NCBI RefSeq assembly: GCF_003934165.1
Contig: NZ_ML133509.1
Span: 313,928 to 377,927, forward strand
DNA from: Borborobacter arsenicus
Lineage (GTDB): Bacteria > Pseudomonadota > Alphaproteobacteria > Rhizobiales > Rhizobiaceae
Direction: 5' to 3'
DNA: 64,000 nt
Both the position numbers and the translations under genes were made by a program. Shown here one piece after another: positions 15,615-24,628 of the stretch (within the stretch, counting starts at the first letter, position 1; every line of letters begins with the position of its first letter). Below the pieces are notes generated by a model. The model had not been told where the DNA came from. It worked only from the letters and a program-made list of their open reading frames with translations, and searched no databases.

Positions 15615-16868
15615 CTATTCGAGAAACGTCGTCGGATCGACGGGTGCTGAGTTCTTGCGCACTTCGAAGTGCAGCCGCGGCGAATCGGCCACGCCGCTCA
15701 TGCCGGAACTGGCGATCTGCTGGCCGCGCTTGACCTTGTCGCCGCGCGACACCTTCAATTCGCTGGCATGGCCATAAACGGTGACCAGGCCGTTCTCGTG
15801 GCGCACCAGAACGGTATTGCCGAATTCCTTCAGCCCGTCGCCCGCATAGATGACGACACCGTTTTCGGCTGCCTTGACCGGCGTTCCCTCCGGCACCTGG
15901 ATATCGATGCCGTCGTTGGCCTTGCCGCTGCCCTTGCCGAATGCGGAGATGACACGGCCGCGAACCGGCCAGCGCATGCGGCCTATGCCGGTCGAATCCG
16001 GCGCGGCGGCCGCATATTCCTCGGCCTGCTCGATCACCTTCTCGGCTTTCTTGGGCGGCGTATAGGCGGCAACTTTTTCAGCCTTGGGCGCGGCAGCCGT
16101 GGTAGCGGTGCCGGTCACGACAGGATCGGCGGCCAGGACTGCAGCCTTCGCGGGTGCCGCCGGTGATGCCGATGCCACGGCGGCAACCGTCGTCGTTCCG
16201 GCGGACGGAATGCGCAAGCTCTGGCCGATGCGGATGTTTCCATCCTGAAGCCCGTTGGCCGCCTGCAGCGCAGACACGCCGATGCCGGTCTTCCTCGATA
16301 TGCTCGACAGCGTGTCGCCCTGCTGAACCGTATAGGCGCCCTGCGCACTGCCCACAGCAACCGCCTTGGCCTCAGCCACCTTTGTCTGATGTGGAATGGC
16401 TGGCGCGGCCGAAGGCAACGGCGCCTTGTGCGAGAGGGTATCCTGCCTGGTGCCGGTTACAGTTTTCGCTTCTGCCATCTTGAGATTGCCGTCCGGGGCC
16501 GAAACCGGCGCCCTGGCAGTCATGGCAGGAGCAGGCGCGACCGGAGCCGGCGCGTCTGCAATTCGTGGCGCGGCAGGTGCCTGCGGCGCCGGCAAAGGCT
16601 GCGAGGAAACCGGCGGCAAGCTGCTGCGGCCGACATCGCCGCGCTGGACGCTCTCGACCGGAGCGGCTGCGATCTGGCTCTCGCCGGGATAGGGCTGATT
16701 CTGGTTGAAGATCTGGCGCTGATTCGCTGTCGACGCAGTAAAGACGTCATCGACACCGTTGAAGCGCGAAACCCCGCCACTGCAGCCTGCAACAAGGCCG
16801 GCCAGGAGAATCATCGCCGCACCGCGCTTCAACACACGCTCATTTCCAGCCAAAATATTGATCGACAT
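15615..16868 (-). CDS. NlpD-like LysM/LytM lipoprotein (degenerate M23 domain)
   Basis: A 417-residue predicted lipoprotein: lipobox LAGCS with Cys29, a Pro/Ala-rich linker, a LysM peptidoglycan-binding domain (about 179-222; YTVQQGDTLSSISRKTG), a second linker and a C-terminal LytM/M23 domain (about 305-417). The first zinc ligand is missing: the usual His of HxGxD is Asn318 (NDGID), while H367 (YGHA) and H400 (LHFEV) remain. That makes hydrolase activity unlikely and fits amidase-activating NlpD/EnvC/DipM-type factors in cell division. It follows serS-surE-pcm, matching the surE-pcm-nlpD order of enterobacteria; no rpoS follows. Confidence 0.88.
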   Translation of the reverse strand: MSINILAGNERVLKRGAAMILLAGLVAGCSGGVSRFNGVDDVFTASTANQRQIFNQNQPYPGESQIAAAPVESVQRGDVGRSSLPPVSSQPLPAPQAPAAPRIADAPAPVAPAPAMTARAPVSAPDGNLKMAEAKTVTGTRQDTLSHKAPLPSAAPAIPHQTKVAEAKAVAVGSAQGAYTVQQGDTLSSISRKTGIGVSALQAANGLQDGNIRIGQSLRIPSAGTTTVAAVASASPAAPAKAAVLAADPVVTGTATTAAAPKAEKVAAYTPPKKAEKVIEQAEEYAAAAPDSTGIGRMRWPVRGRVISAFGKGSGKANDGIDIQVPEGTPVKAAENGVVIYAGDGLKEFGNTVLVRHENGLVTVYGHASELKVSRGDKVKRGQQIASSGMSGVADSPRLHFEVRKNSAPVDPTTFLE

Positions 16869-16989
16869 CGCAATAACCCGCGTATACCCGGCACCAAACT
16901 GGGATGATTAAAGCGCGTTAATGTTACTGGTCGGTTAAGAGGCGACGTGTCGCGCGCAGGAGTTGCACGCTGTAGGGCCAGAATACGCT

Positions 16990-17643
16990 TCAGATGGCGG
17001 CGGCGACACTGTTTGCGATCGGCTGGAATCGCACCACGCCGATGTCCTCGCGCTCGAAGCGGCTGCCGAGCTTGGTCAGCTTGGCCATCACCTGCTCGCC
17101 CTCGTCCGGGCCGATCGGCGCGATCATGATGCCGCCGCTGGACAACTGATCGACAAAGGCGCGCGGCAGGCTGTCGAACGAGGCCCAAACCACGATGCGG
17201 TCGAACGGCCCCTCCCCCGATAGCCCGTTGGATCCTTCGGCCTGGCGTGCGAAAGCATTGGTGATGCCCAATGCCTCGAAACGCTGCCTGGCCTGTTCCG
17301 TAAGGGTACGGTAGCGGTCCACCGTCACCACGCGAGCCGCAAGGCGCGCCATGACGGCTGCGGAATAGCCGGAGCCGGTTCCGATTTCGAGGATGCGGCT
17401 GCCCGGCTCGATGGCAAGGGCTGCAATCACCGCTGCCTGCAAATCCGCGCCTTCAATCGTCTCGCCGCATTCGATCGGGATCATCCTCTCCGACCAGGCG
17501 ATATCGTGCCACTGGCCGGGAATGAACATCTGCCGCGGTGTCGCCTCGAAGGCGGTAATCAGGTCTTTCGGAACGATACCGCGCCCGCGCAACCGCAACA
17601 GGAAAGCCGCGAAGCCCTCGCGATCGTCGAGCGGTGCGTTCAT
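16990..17643 (-). CDS. pcm: Protein-L-isoaspartate O-methyltransferase
   Basis: Repairs isoaspartyl residues of aged proteins with S-adenosylmethionine. The 217-residue protein shows PRQMFIP, the SAM-binding [18 protein letters not shown], an acidic VVTVDRY after strand two and [14 protein letters not shown]. Its ATG overlaps the surE stop by four bases (17640-17643), so pcm is translationally coupled to surE. In the first conserved block the usual W-x-N-x-A-LPI is altered to [14 protein letters not shown], within family variation. Confidence 0.92.
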   Translation of the reverse strand: MNAPLDDREGFAAFLLRLRGRGIVPKDLITAFEATPRQMFIPGQWHDIAWSERMIPIECGETIEGADLQAAVIAALAIEPGSRILEIGTGSGYSAAVMARLAARVVTVDRYRTLTEQARQRFEALGITNAFARQAEGSNGLSGEGPFDRIVVWASFDSLPRAFVDQLSSGGIMIAPIGPDEGEQVMAKLTKLGSRFEREDIGVVRFQPIANSVAAAI

Positions 17644-18398
17644 GCCAGAGCCTTGGTCAATTGATCCCGGATTTCATGCGCAGTCAGATCGAGTTTCAGC
17701 GGCGTCACCGAAACGAATTTGCTACGCACCGCATGCACGTCGGTGCCGACCTTCAATTCCGGCGCCTCGCGGCCAAATCGCAGCCAGAAATACGGGAAGC
17801 CGCGTCCATCGGCGCGTTCGTCAAGCCAGAGGCTGTGCACCAGCTTGCCCTGGCTGGTGACGCGCGCGCCCTCGACCTCGTCGGGCATGCAATTGGGGAA
17901 GTTGATATTGAGATAGACACCCGCGGGCAAATCGATGGCGATCAACTTGGCCAGGAGGGCTGGAGCCAGCGCCTCCACCGTTCCCCAAGGGACGTCACGC
18001 ACCCCTTCGGAGAAATTGTAAGCCTGGCTCAGCGCAATGGAGCGGATGCCGAGCAGCGTGCCTTCCATGGCGCCGGCCACCGTGCCCGAATAGGTTACGT
18101 CGTCGGCGACGTTGGAGCCGGAATTGACGCCGGACAGGATGAGATCCGGCGCGCCCGGCAGAAGCTTGCGCACCCCCATGATGACGCAATCGGTCGGCGT
18201 GCCACGCACCGCATAGTGCCGCTCCCCGATCTTGCGCAGGCGAAGGGGCTCGGAAATCGATAGCGAATGGGCAAAGCCCGACTGGTCGGTCTCCGGGGCA
18301 ACCACCCAGACATCGTCGGAAATGGTGCGGGCTATGCGTTCGAGACAGGCGAGACCCTCGGCATGGATGCCGTCGTCATTGGTCAGGAGAATACGCAC
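17640..18398 (-). CDS. surE: 5'/3'-nucleotidase SurE
   Basis: Metal-dependent nucleoside monophosphatase of stationary-phase survival. The 252-residue sequence begins [16 protein letters not shown] with the metal-binding Asp pair at residues 8-9, and has PTDCVIMG and the active-site [25 protein letters not shown]. Length is typical. Position between serS (6 bp upstream) and pcm (4-bp overlap) is the conserved alphaproteobacterial arrangement. Confidence 0.96.
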   Translation of the reverse strand: MRILLTNDDGIHAEGLACLERIARTISDDVWVVAPETDQSGFAHSLSISEPLRLRKIGERHYAVRGTPTDCVIMGVRKLLPGAPDLILSGVNSGSNVADDVTYSGTVAGAMEGTLLGIRSIALSQAYNFSEGVRDVPWGTVEALAPALLAKLIAIDLPAGVYLNINFPNCMPDEVEGARVTSQGKLVHSLWLDERADGRGFPYFWLRFGREAPELKVGTDVHAVRSKFVSVTPLKLDLTAHEIRDQLTKALA

Positions 18399-18404
18399 GC
18401 CGCC

Positions 18405-19709
18405 TCACTTCGCCTCGATCTTTTCAAGCCCACCCATGTAAGGGCGCAGCACTTCAGGAATCGTTACGCCGCCATCCTGCGTCTGGTAATTCTCAATGAC
18501 GGCGATCAGCGCCCGGCCAAGGGCAGTGCCCGATCCGTTCAGCGTGTGGACGAATTTCGTTTGCTTGATGCCTTCCGGCCGATAGCGCGCATCCATGCGC
18601 CGGGCCTGGAAATCGCCGCAGACCGAGCAGGACGAGATTTCGCGATAGGCGTTCTGGCCTGGAAGCCACACTTCGATGTCATAGGTCTTGCGCGCGCCAA
18701 AGCCCATGTCGCCGGTGCACAAGGTCACGGTGCGGAACGGCAATTCGAGCCGCTTCAGCACTTCCTCGGCGCATTCGGTCATGCGCTCATGCTCGGCGAT
18801 CGAGCTTTCGGCATCGGTTATCGAAACAAGTTCGACCTTGTAGAACTGATGCTGGCGCAGCATGCCGCGCGTGTCCCGACCTGCAGAGCCAGCCTCGGAA
18901 CGGAAGCACGGCGTCAGCGCCGTCATGCGCAGGGGCAGCTTGTCGCCGGCAAGGATCTCCTCGCGCACCAGATTGGTCAGCGGCACCTCGGCGGTGGGGA
19001 TGAGGCCGAGTCTCGATTCGCCATGCGGCGTGAAGAACAGGTCTTCCTCGAATTTGGGAAGCTGATTGGTGCCGAAAAGCGCATCGTCGCGCACCAGCAG
19101 CGGCGGCTGAACCTCCATGTAGCCATGCTCGGTCGTGTGCAGGTCGAGCATGAACTGGCCGAGCGCCCGCTCAAGCCGGGCCAACTGGCCCTTCAACACC
19201 GTGAAGCGGCTGCCTGAAAGCTTCGCCGCACGCTCAAAATCCATCAGGCCGAGCGCCTCGCCGATCTCGAAATGCTCCTTCACCCAGTTCTGGCGCGGGC
19301 CGATCTCGCCAAATCTGCGCTTCTCGACATTGTCGTTCTCATCCTTGCCAACGGGCACATCGTCCAGCGGCACGTTCGGGATGATGGCGAGCGCGTCATT
19401 GAGCTCCTTGTCGAGACGGCGTTCCTCGGCCTCGCCACCCTGGATGAAGCTCTTGATATCGGCGATCTCGACCTTCAGCTTTTCCGCCAGTTCGGAATCG
19501 CGCGCCCGCATGGCGTTGCCGATCTCGCGCGAAGCGGCGTTGCGGCGCTCCTGCGCCACCTGCAGCTTGCCCAGATGGGCACGACGCGCCTCATCCTTGA
19601 GCACGAGGTCATCGACCGTGGCCTCGGCGTCGCTAGGCGCCCATGAGCGCTTGACCAGCGCCGCCGCCAGGGCCTTCGGGTTCTCACGAATCCATTTGAT
19701 ATCAAGCAT
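18405..19709 (-). CDS. serS: Seryl-tRNA synthetase
   Basis: Class II aminoacyl-tRNA synthetase charging tRNA-Ser. The 434-residue protein has the N-terminal tRNA-binding coiled coil (about residues 30-105, preceded by [14 protein letters not shown]), motif 2 ([21 protein letters not shown]) and motif 3 ([19 protein letters not shown]). Length is standard. It is followed by surE after 6 bp and preceded by tatC 59 bp away in the same direction. Confidence 0.97.
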   Translation of the reverse strand: MLDIKWIRENPKALAAALVKRSWAPSDAEATVDDLVLKDEARRAHLGKLQVAQERRNAASREIGNAMRARDSELAEKLKVEIADIKSFIQGGEAEERRLDKELNDALAIIPNVPLDDVPVGKDENDNVEKRRFGEIGPRQNWVKEHFEIGEALGLMDFERAAKLSGSRFTVLKGQLARLERALGQFMLDLHTTEHGYMEVQPPLLVRDDALFGTNQLPKFEEDLFFTPHGESRLGLIPTAEVPLTNLVREEILAGDKLPLRMTALTPCFRSEAGSAGRDTRGMLRQHQFYKVELVSITDAESSIAEHERMTECAEEVLKRLELPFRTVTLCTGDMGFGARKTYDIEVWLPGQNAYREISSCSVCGDFQARRMDARYRPEGIKQTKFVHTLNGSGTALGRALIAVIENYQTQDGGVTIPEVLRPYMGGLEKIEAK

Positions 19710-19768
19710 GGGAAAATGTCCGGTCGCAGTCTCTATTCAACACGACCGCGACGGCTGCTCGAAGGCGG

Positions 19769-20644
19769 TCAGCTTGCGGCGGTGCTGTCGCCAGTATCTT
19801 GCAGCGACGCCTTTTCGGACGCTTCCTGGGCGGCTTCTTTCTTCTCGCGCGCCACGCGGTCCTTTTCGCGATTCCGTTCGATCATCCGGGCGGTCCAGAT
19901 GGAGACCTCGTAAAGAAGGATCGTCGGAAGGGCAAGGCCGATCTGGCTGACCGGATCGGGCGGCGTCAGCACGGCAGCAACCACAAAGGCGATGACAATC
20001 GCCCATTTGCGCTTTTCCGCAAGTGCCTGCGAAGACAACAGGCCAACCCTCGTCATCAGCGTCGTCACCACCGGGAGCTGGAACACCAGCCCGAAGGAGA
20101 AGATCAGCGTCATGATCAGGCTCAGATATTCCGACACCTTGGGCAGAAGCGAAATCTGGACATCTTCGCCGGGGCCGACCTGCTGCATGGCCAGGAAGAA
20201 CCACATCACCATCGGCGTGAAGAAGAAATAGACCAGCGACGCGCCCATCAGGAACAGGATTGGCGAGGCGATCAGGAACGGCAGGAATGCGCTGCGCTCA
20301 TTCTTGTAAAGGCCAGGGGCAACGAATTTGTAGATTTGGGCCGCAATCAGCGGGAAGGCAATCACCAACCCGCCGAACATGGCGAGCTTGATCTGGGTGA
20401 AGAAAAACTCCTGCGGCGCAGTGTAGATCAGCTCGACCTTGTGGGCGTCGAGGCCCGCCCAACTCGTCGCCCATTTGAACGGGATGACCAGCAGGTTGAA
20501 CAACTGCTTGGCAAAGAAGAAGCAGCCGAGAAAGGCGACGAAAAAGCCGCCTATCGCCCACATCAGACGCGTGCGCAGCTCGATCAGGTGCTCGATCAGC
20601 GGCGCCGATGACTTCTCGATTTCGTCTTCGTCGCGTTCGCTCAC
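19769..20644 (-). CDS. tatC: Twin-arginine translocase subunit TatC
   Basis: Six-span core of the Tat system that recognises twin-arginine signal peptides of folded proteins. The 291-residue sequence has the conserved N-terminal LIEHLIELRTRLMWAIGGF, FFTQIKLAMFGGLVIAFPLIAAQIYKFVAPGLY and FSFGLVFQLPVV. The C-terminus is a charged extension (REKDRVAREKKEAAQEASEK). Its ATG overlaps the tatB stop by four bases. Confidence 0.97.
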   Translation of the reverse strand: MSERDEDEIEKSSAPLIEHLIELRTRLMWAIGGFFVAFLGCFFFAKQLFNLLVIPFKWATSWAGLDAHKVELIYTAPQEFFFTQIKLAMFGGLVIAFPLIAAQIYKFVAPGLYKNERSAFLPFLIASPILFLMGASLVYFFFTPMVMWFFLAMQQVGPGEDVQISLLPKVSEYLSLIMTLIFSFGLVFQLPVVTTLMTRVGLLSSQALAEKRKWAIVIAFVVAAVLTPPDPVSQIGLALPTILLYEVSIWTARMIERNREKDRVAREKKEAAQEASEKASLQDTGDSTAAS

Positions 20645-21300
20645 TTGGCGCTTCCTGCTGATTTCTTCGTCGCAGCCGGCTTTTTCTTTGCACTGGCGCT
20701 CGCTGGCGTCTTCTTTGCGGCTGCCGCAGTCTTCCCACCGCTAGACGCGGCGGTCTTGGCCGCAGGCTTTTTCGTGGGCGCCGGCTTGGCTGCGGGCGCT
20801 GCAGTCTTGTCGGCTGGCGCCGCCGCGCTTGCGACGGGTTCAGCCACCGGGAAGGCAGGCGTAGTCGCCGGCATGGCTTCCGGGCCCGAAACACCAGGCA
20901 TGGCGGCTGCTCCGTTCTTCAGCGGCTCGGCCGGCTTGGCTGCCTCAGTCGACGAGGCAACCTCGCCTGCCGGTTCTTCCGTCGCAGTCGGCGAGGGCTT
21001 CATTGCCGAGTCAAGCCCGGCACGCACGTCGGCTGCCGCCTTTTCGAACGGGTTGAGTTGCTTCTTGATCTCGGCGGCTGGGTTGAGGCTGCGCAGGGAA
21101 TCGACGGATTTCTTGACATCGTCAAGCTCGGCTTCCTTCAGCGCGTCGTTGAACTGCCTCTGGAAATCGCCGGCCATGGTGCGCAGCTTCGCCGTCGTCT
21201 TGCCGAAGGTCCGCAGCATGCGCGGCAAATCCTTCGGCCCGACGACCACGATCATGACGACCGCGATCACGAGCATCTCGGTCCAGCCGATATCAAACAT
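20641..21300 (-). CDS. tatB: Twin-arginine translocase subunit TatB
   Basis: Single-span protein working with TatC in signal recognition. It begins MFDIGWTEMLVIAVVMIVVVGPKDLP, with the E8 and GPKDLP features of TatB, then an amphipathic helix (FGKTTAKLRTMAGDFQRQFNDALKEAEL). From about residue 85 to 219 the tail is low-complexity Ala/Pro/Lys (repeated AAKPAP, KKPA), longer than the enterobacterial protein. It overlaps tatC by four bases. Confidence 0.95.
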   Translation of the reverse strand: MFDIGWTEMLVIAVVMIVVVGPKDLPRMLRTFGKTTAKLRTMAGDFQRQFNDALKEAELDDVKKSVDSLRSLNPAAEIKKQLNPFEKAAADVRAGLDSAMKPSPTATEEPAGEVASSTEAAKPAEPLKNGAAAMPGVSGPEAMPATTPAFPVAEPVASAAAPADKTAAPAAKPAPTKKPAAKTAASSGGKTAAAAKKTPASASAKKKPAATKKSAGSAK

Positions 21301-21329
21301 GACGATCCAACCTGCCTAGCGCACGGTTC

Positions 21330-21353
21330 CGAAAAATCGAGGTCGATTTTTCG
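21330..21353. repeat. Palindrome between tatA and tatB
   Basis: CGAAAAATCGA (21330-21340) and TCGATTTTTCG (21343-21353) form an 11-bp perfect inverted repeat with a 2-nt centre, framed by GTTCC and GGAAC. It lies in the 128-bp gap between tatA and tatB. Such A-rich palindromes are typical of dispersed rhizobial intergenic repeats; it could also act as an mRNA hairpin setting tatA above tatBC. Confidence 0.6.
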
Positions 21354-21428
21354 TCAGGAACAGGCGCTGATTCAAGTGCCAGCCTTTCCGCGCCCAACCG
21401 AAGGTGCGGCGCTGCAACGGCGAAAGGT

Positions 21429-21665
21429 TCAGCCCTTGCTGGTCTTTTCCTTCGCCGTCGGCACGGTTTCGTCGGCGCGATGCTCCACTGTGCGGGCGTC
21501 CACCGGCTTGGCCTCATCGGAGGCATCGTCGTCCGACATGCCCTTCTTGAAGCTCTTGATGCCCTTGGCCATGTCGCCCATCAACTCGGGGATCTTGCCG
21601 CGGCCGAACAGCAGCAGCACCACGACCAGAACGATAAGCCAGTGCCAGATTGAAAACGAACCCAT
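21429..21665 (-). CDS. tatA: Twin-arginine translocase subunit TatA
   Basis: Channel-forming Tat subunit of 78 residues: [21 protein letters not shown] membrane helix, then [23 protein letters not shown] amphipathic helix with the conserved Phe-Gly hinge, and a short acidic tail. It is the first gene of tatABC; 128 bp separate it from tatB. The gene upstream in the same direction is an unrelated ABC ATPase ending 36 bp before it. Confidence 0.96.
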   Translation of the reverse strand: MGSFSIWHWLIVLVVVLLLFGRGKIPELMGDMAKGIKSFKKGMSDDDASDEAKPVDARTVEHRADETVPTAKEKTSKG

Positions 21666-21700
21666 TGCAACTCTCTTTCGAAGTGTTTCCCGAGATTGAT

Positions 21701-22807
21701 CTATGCGCTTTCACGCCGCGTTTCAAACAGAAGTACGTCAGATTTTCGCAAGGAAAGCCAGATGTCCCGCGCTTTTGTAGACAATGCGCCGCAGCGTACA
21801 CGCGCCCGCACAGGCTCGTCCGTGCCCGAAACGGCCAGTTCAAGCAATTCAACGACACCGAGGAAGCGGCGGGCCACTATCCTTGCCTCGAATTCGCCCG
21901 CAGTTTCGCTGACATCAAAGCCCGTCAGGCGAACGGCAACCGTCGTCTCCGCCCCTTCGGCAAATCCCGGCGAGGCGATCCTGCCTACCGGCGTATCTAG
22001 CATCTTGTCCTTCACACGCGCCTGGAAGACGTTGAGCTCCGAAAAGAAGCCCGCCGCAAACAGGTTTGCCGGCCGCAGATAAAGCTCTTCCGCCCTGCCC
22101 GACTGCACCAGCCGGCCATCCTTCAGCAGGGCAATACGATCACCCATGCGCATCGCCTCCTCGGCGTCATGCGTTACCACGATCGCCGTGGCGCGGCTTT
22201 CGCGCAGGATCGACAGTGTCTCGGCGCGCACGCTGTCCTTAAGCCGGGAATCGAGGCCGGAAAAAGGCTCGTCCATCAACAGCACAGCCGGGCGCGGCGC
22301 CAGGGCGCGCGCCAGCGCGACGCGCTGCTGCTCCCCGCCCGACAGGACGTGCGGATATGAGGCGGCATAGTCCTCCAGGCCGACACGGGCCAAGGCAATC
22401 ATCGCCTCGCGCCGCCCCTCCTCGCTCGACAATGCCGTCAGGCCGAAGCGAACATTCTCAAGAATGGTCAAATGCGGAAACAGCGCAAAATCCTGGAAAA
22501 CCAGGCCGATCGAGCGCTTTTCCGGCGGCAGGAACACCGAAGGGCCGGCGATTTCGCGATCATTGAGCAGGACACGGCCGGTGGACTGGCTTTCTATTCC
22601 CGCGGCGATCCGCAGCAGCGTCGTCTTGCCGGACCCGGACGGACCAAGCAGGCACAGTACCTCGCCCGGTTCGGCCGCCAGCGTGACATCGCGCAGCGTC
22701 TCGGAGTCCGGGCCGAAGGCATGGCAAATATTCTCGAATGCCAGACGCGCGGCAAAGGTAACCCCTGCGGTTACCCGGCTGGCCGTCTGCGCATGTCCGT
22801 TCTTCAC
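21701..22807 (-). CDS. ABC transporter ATP-binding protein (FbpC/PotA-type), orphan
   Basis: A 368-residue ATPase of the iron(III)/polyamine/sugar-type import class: Walker [13 protein letters not shown] at about 54-65, Q-loop [11 protein letters not shown], signature LSGGEQQR at 155-162, Walker [13 protein letters not shown] and switch His in [13 protein letters not shown]-terminal regulatory (TOBE-like) domain follows residue 240. The only upstream start is GTG at 22807, just after an in-frame TGA, with a poor ribosome site. No permease or binding-protein gene lies nearby, so the substrate cannot be assigned. Confidence 0.85.
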   Translation of the reverse strand: MKNGHAQTASRVTAGVTFAARLAFENICHAFGPDSETLRDVTLAAEPGEVLCLLGPSGSGKTTLLRIAAGIESQSTGRVLLNDREIAGPSVFLPPEKRSIGLVFQDFALFPHLTILENVRFGLTALSSEEGRREAMIALARVGLEDYAASYPHVLSGGEQQRVALARALAPRPAVLLMDEPFSGLDSRLKDSVRAETLSILRESRATAIVVTHDAEEAMRMGDRIALLKDGRLVQSGRAEELYLRPANLFAAGFFSELNVFQARVKDKMLDTPVGRIASPGFAEGAETTVAVRLTGFDVSETAGEFEARIVARRFLGVVELLELAVSGTDEPVRARVRCGALSTKARDIWLSLRKSDVLLFETRRESA

Positions 22808-22861
22808 CTGAAATCAGCCTCGCGGTTTGCACTCCTGCCGCAGCCGGGCGCATCGCCTTCC

Positions 22862-23602
22862 TCAATCATCCGTGACGCGAGGTGTCAACAGGCCGAGTTC
22901 CTCAAGATCGATATCGTTGAGCGGGTCCTCGTCCTCGGTCAGCAGGTCAGGATCGGCCGGCGGCAGCGGAATCGAGAAATTGGAGGGCATGCGCGCCGAA
23001 AGCAGCCCTGCCCCTTTCAATTCCTCCATGCCCGGCAGGTCGCGGATCTCCTCCAGCGAAAAATGATCCAGGAACGCCTCGGTGGTGCCATAGGTAACCG
23101 GCCGCCCCGGCGTGCGCCTGCGCCCGCGCATGCGCACCCATTCGGTCTCCAAAAGCGTGTCCAGGGTGCCCTTTGAGGTCTCCACTCCGCGGATATCCTC
23201 GATCTCGGCGCGCGTGACCGGCTGATGATAGGCGATGATGGCCAGCACCTCGAGTGCCGCCCGCGACAGCTTCTTGGGTTGGACCGCGTCCCGGCTCATC
23301 AGGAAGGCAAGGTCACCCGCCGTGCGGAACGCCCATGCATCACCGACACGAACCAGATTGACGCCGCGCCTTGCATAGATTTGCTGAAGCTCGACCATGG
23401 CAGTGGCGATATCGACGCCCTCCGGAAGCCGGGCCGCAAGCTGCTTTTCCGTCACCGGCTGGGCACTGGCGAACACGATCGCTTCCGCCATGCGGACCGC
23501 TTCGGCCAGATGCAAGCGCTCGGCTGGGTTGCCCGGAGCCGGCGTTTCATTCGTCTCGCCGGGCTCGAAAGCCACGATCTTTGCATTCGCGCTTTCGTTC
23601 AT
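22862..23602 (-). CDS. scpB: Segregation and condensation protein B
   Basis: Winged-helix kleisin-interacting subunit of the SMC-ScpAB condensin. The 246-residue sequence has AEAIVFASAQPVTEKQLAARLP, then LSRAALEVLAIIAYHQPVTRAEIEDIRGV and a second winged helix ending GRPVTYGTTEAFLDHFSLEEIRDLP, all diagnostic. A long acidic tail follows. Its ATG overlaps the scpA stop by four bases. Confidence 0.95.
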   Translation of the reverse strand: MNESANAKIVAFEPGETNETPAPGNPAERLHLAEAVRMAEAIVFASAQPVTEKQLAARLPEGVDIATAMVELQQIYARRGVNLVRVGDAWAFRTAGDLAFLMSRDAVQPKKLSRAALEVLAIIAYHQPVTRAEIEDIRGVETSKGTLDTLLETEWVRMRGRRRTPGRPVTYGTTEAFLDHFSLEEIRDLPGMEELKGAGLLSARMPSNFSIPLPPADPDLLTEDEDPLNDIDLEELGLLTPRVTDD

Positions 23603-24441
23603 CGCGCCCCCTCGCCGGGCTTGGCGGCTGATGCCCGGTTGCGCAGGTAGATCGGCGCAAAGGCCTCCTGCTGGCGCAAATCCAGACGACCTTCACGCAC
23701 CAATTCGAGCGTCGCGGCGAAGGAGCTGGCAATGGCTGTCACCCGCTCTTCGGGCGTGGTGAGATAGGCAAGCAGGAACTGGTCCAGCGCCGTCCAGTCA
23801 CTGAAGCTGCCCACCAGGCGGGTGAGGATGTCGCGCGCCTCCTTCAGCGACCACACGCCCCGCTTGGCGATCTGCACATTGGTGATCGCCTGTCTTTGGC
23901 GCTGGATGGCATAGGCCGTCAGCAGGTCATAGAGCGATGCGGAATATTCGTTGCGCTTTTCGACGATGACCATTTCCGGCATGCCGCGCGCAAAGACGTC
24001 ACGACCGAGCCGATGCCGATTGACCAGCCGCGCCGCCACGTCCCGCATCGCCTCAAGCCGCTTGAGGCGGAATTGCAGCACCGCGGCCATTTCCTCGCCG
24101 CTTTCGCTGTCATCACCTGGTTGCTTGGGGATCAAAAGCTTGGATTTGAGGAACGCAAGCCACGCGGCCATGACCAGATAGTCGGCGGCCAATTCCAGTC
24201 GGATGGCGCGCGCACTGTCGATGAATTTCAGATATTGCTCGGCAAGCGCCAGGATCGATATGCGCGACAGGTCGACCTTCTGGTTGCGCGCCAGATGCAA
24301 GAGCAGGTCAAGCGGTCCTTCGAAACCGGCAATGTCGATCAGCAACGCCGGCTCACTCAAACCGCGCGAATCGTCGTTCTCCGCCCAAAGGCGGTCCATC
24401 GGAGTGGCCTTGCCGACCTTGCTTTCCAGCCTTTCCGCCAA
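23599..24441 (-). CDS. scpA: Segregation and condensation protein A (kleisin)
   Basis: Kleisin that bridges the SMC heads in chromosome condensation. Conserved N-terminal block FEGPLDLLLHLARNQKVDLSRISILALAEQYL, then LAADYLVMAAWLAFLKSKLLIP, and a C-terminal winged helix. Start uncertain: TTG at 24441 gives 280 residues with AGGAG 12 bases upstream; ATG at 24399 (MDRLWAEN) would give 266. It lies downstream of nagZ, separated by two palindromic repeats. Confidence 0.94.
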   Translation of the reverse strand: MAERLESKVGKATPMDRLWAENDDSRGLSEPALLIDIAGFEGPLDLLLHLARNQKVDLSRISILALAEQYLKFIDSARAIRLELAADYLVMAAWLAFLKSKLLIPKQPGDDSESGEEMAAVLQFRLKRLEAMRDVAARLVNRHRLGRDVFARGMPEMVIVEKRNEYSASLYDLLTAYAIQRQRQAITNVQIAKRGVWSLKEARDILTRLVGSFSDWTALDQFLLAYLTTPEERVTAIASSFAATLELVREGRLDLRQQEAFAPIYLRNRASAAKPGEGAR

Positions 24442-24513
24442 AACGGCGTCTTCTCCTGTAGCACTAGAGAAAGAGGACCTTTCCTCGACTTGTCATCTTT
24501 CCCTATCCCTGTT

Positions 24514-24562
24514 GGAACATGACCTTGTCCGAAAACCGGTTCCCACTTTTCGGGATCATGTC
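24514..24562. repeat. RIME-like palindromic repeat, copy 1
   Basis: Sequence of the type GGAACATGACC...CCGAAAACCGG TTCCCACTTTTCGG GATCATGTCC. Outer arms (GAACATGA/TCATGTCC) and inner arms (CCGAAAA/TTTTCGG) can form a cruciform or RNA hairpin. Such elements are dispersed through Mesorhizobium and Rhizobium intergenic regions. A second copy starts 14 bp further on. Confidence 0.8.
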
Positions 24563-24575
24563 CTTTTTCTTTGTC

Positions 24576-24628
24576 GGAGCATGATCTTTTTCCGAAAACC
24601 GGTTCCCACTTTTCGGGATCATGCTCTA
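24576..24628. repeat. RIME-like palindromic repeat, copy 2 (overlaps nagZ stop)
   Basis: Outer arms GAGCATGATC/GATCATGCTC, inner arms CCGAAAA/TTTTCGG; the core from CCGAAAACCGG to TTTTCGGGATCATG equals copy 1. The final CTA of the repeat (24626-24628) is the TAG stop codon of nagZ on the minus strand, so the element either landed at, or created, the end of that gene. Confidence 0.8.

Noticed and set aside
15615-16868. Active M23 endopeptidase
   Set aside because: The first zinc-binding His is replaced by Asn.
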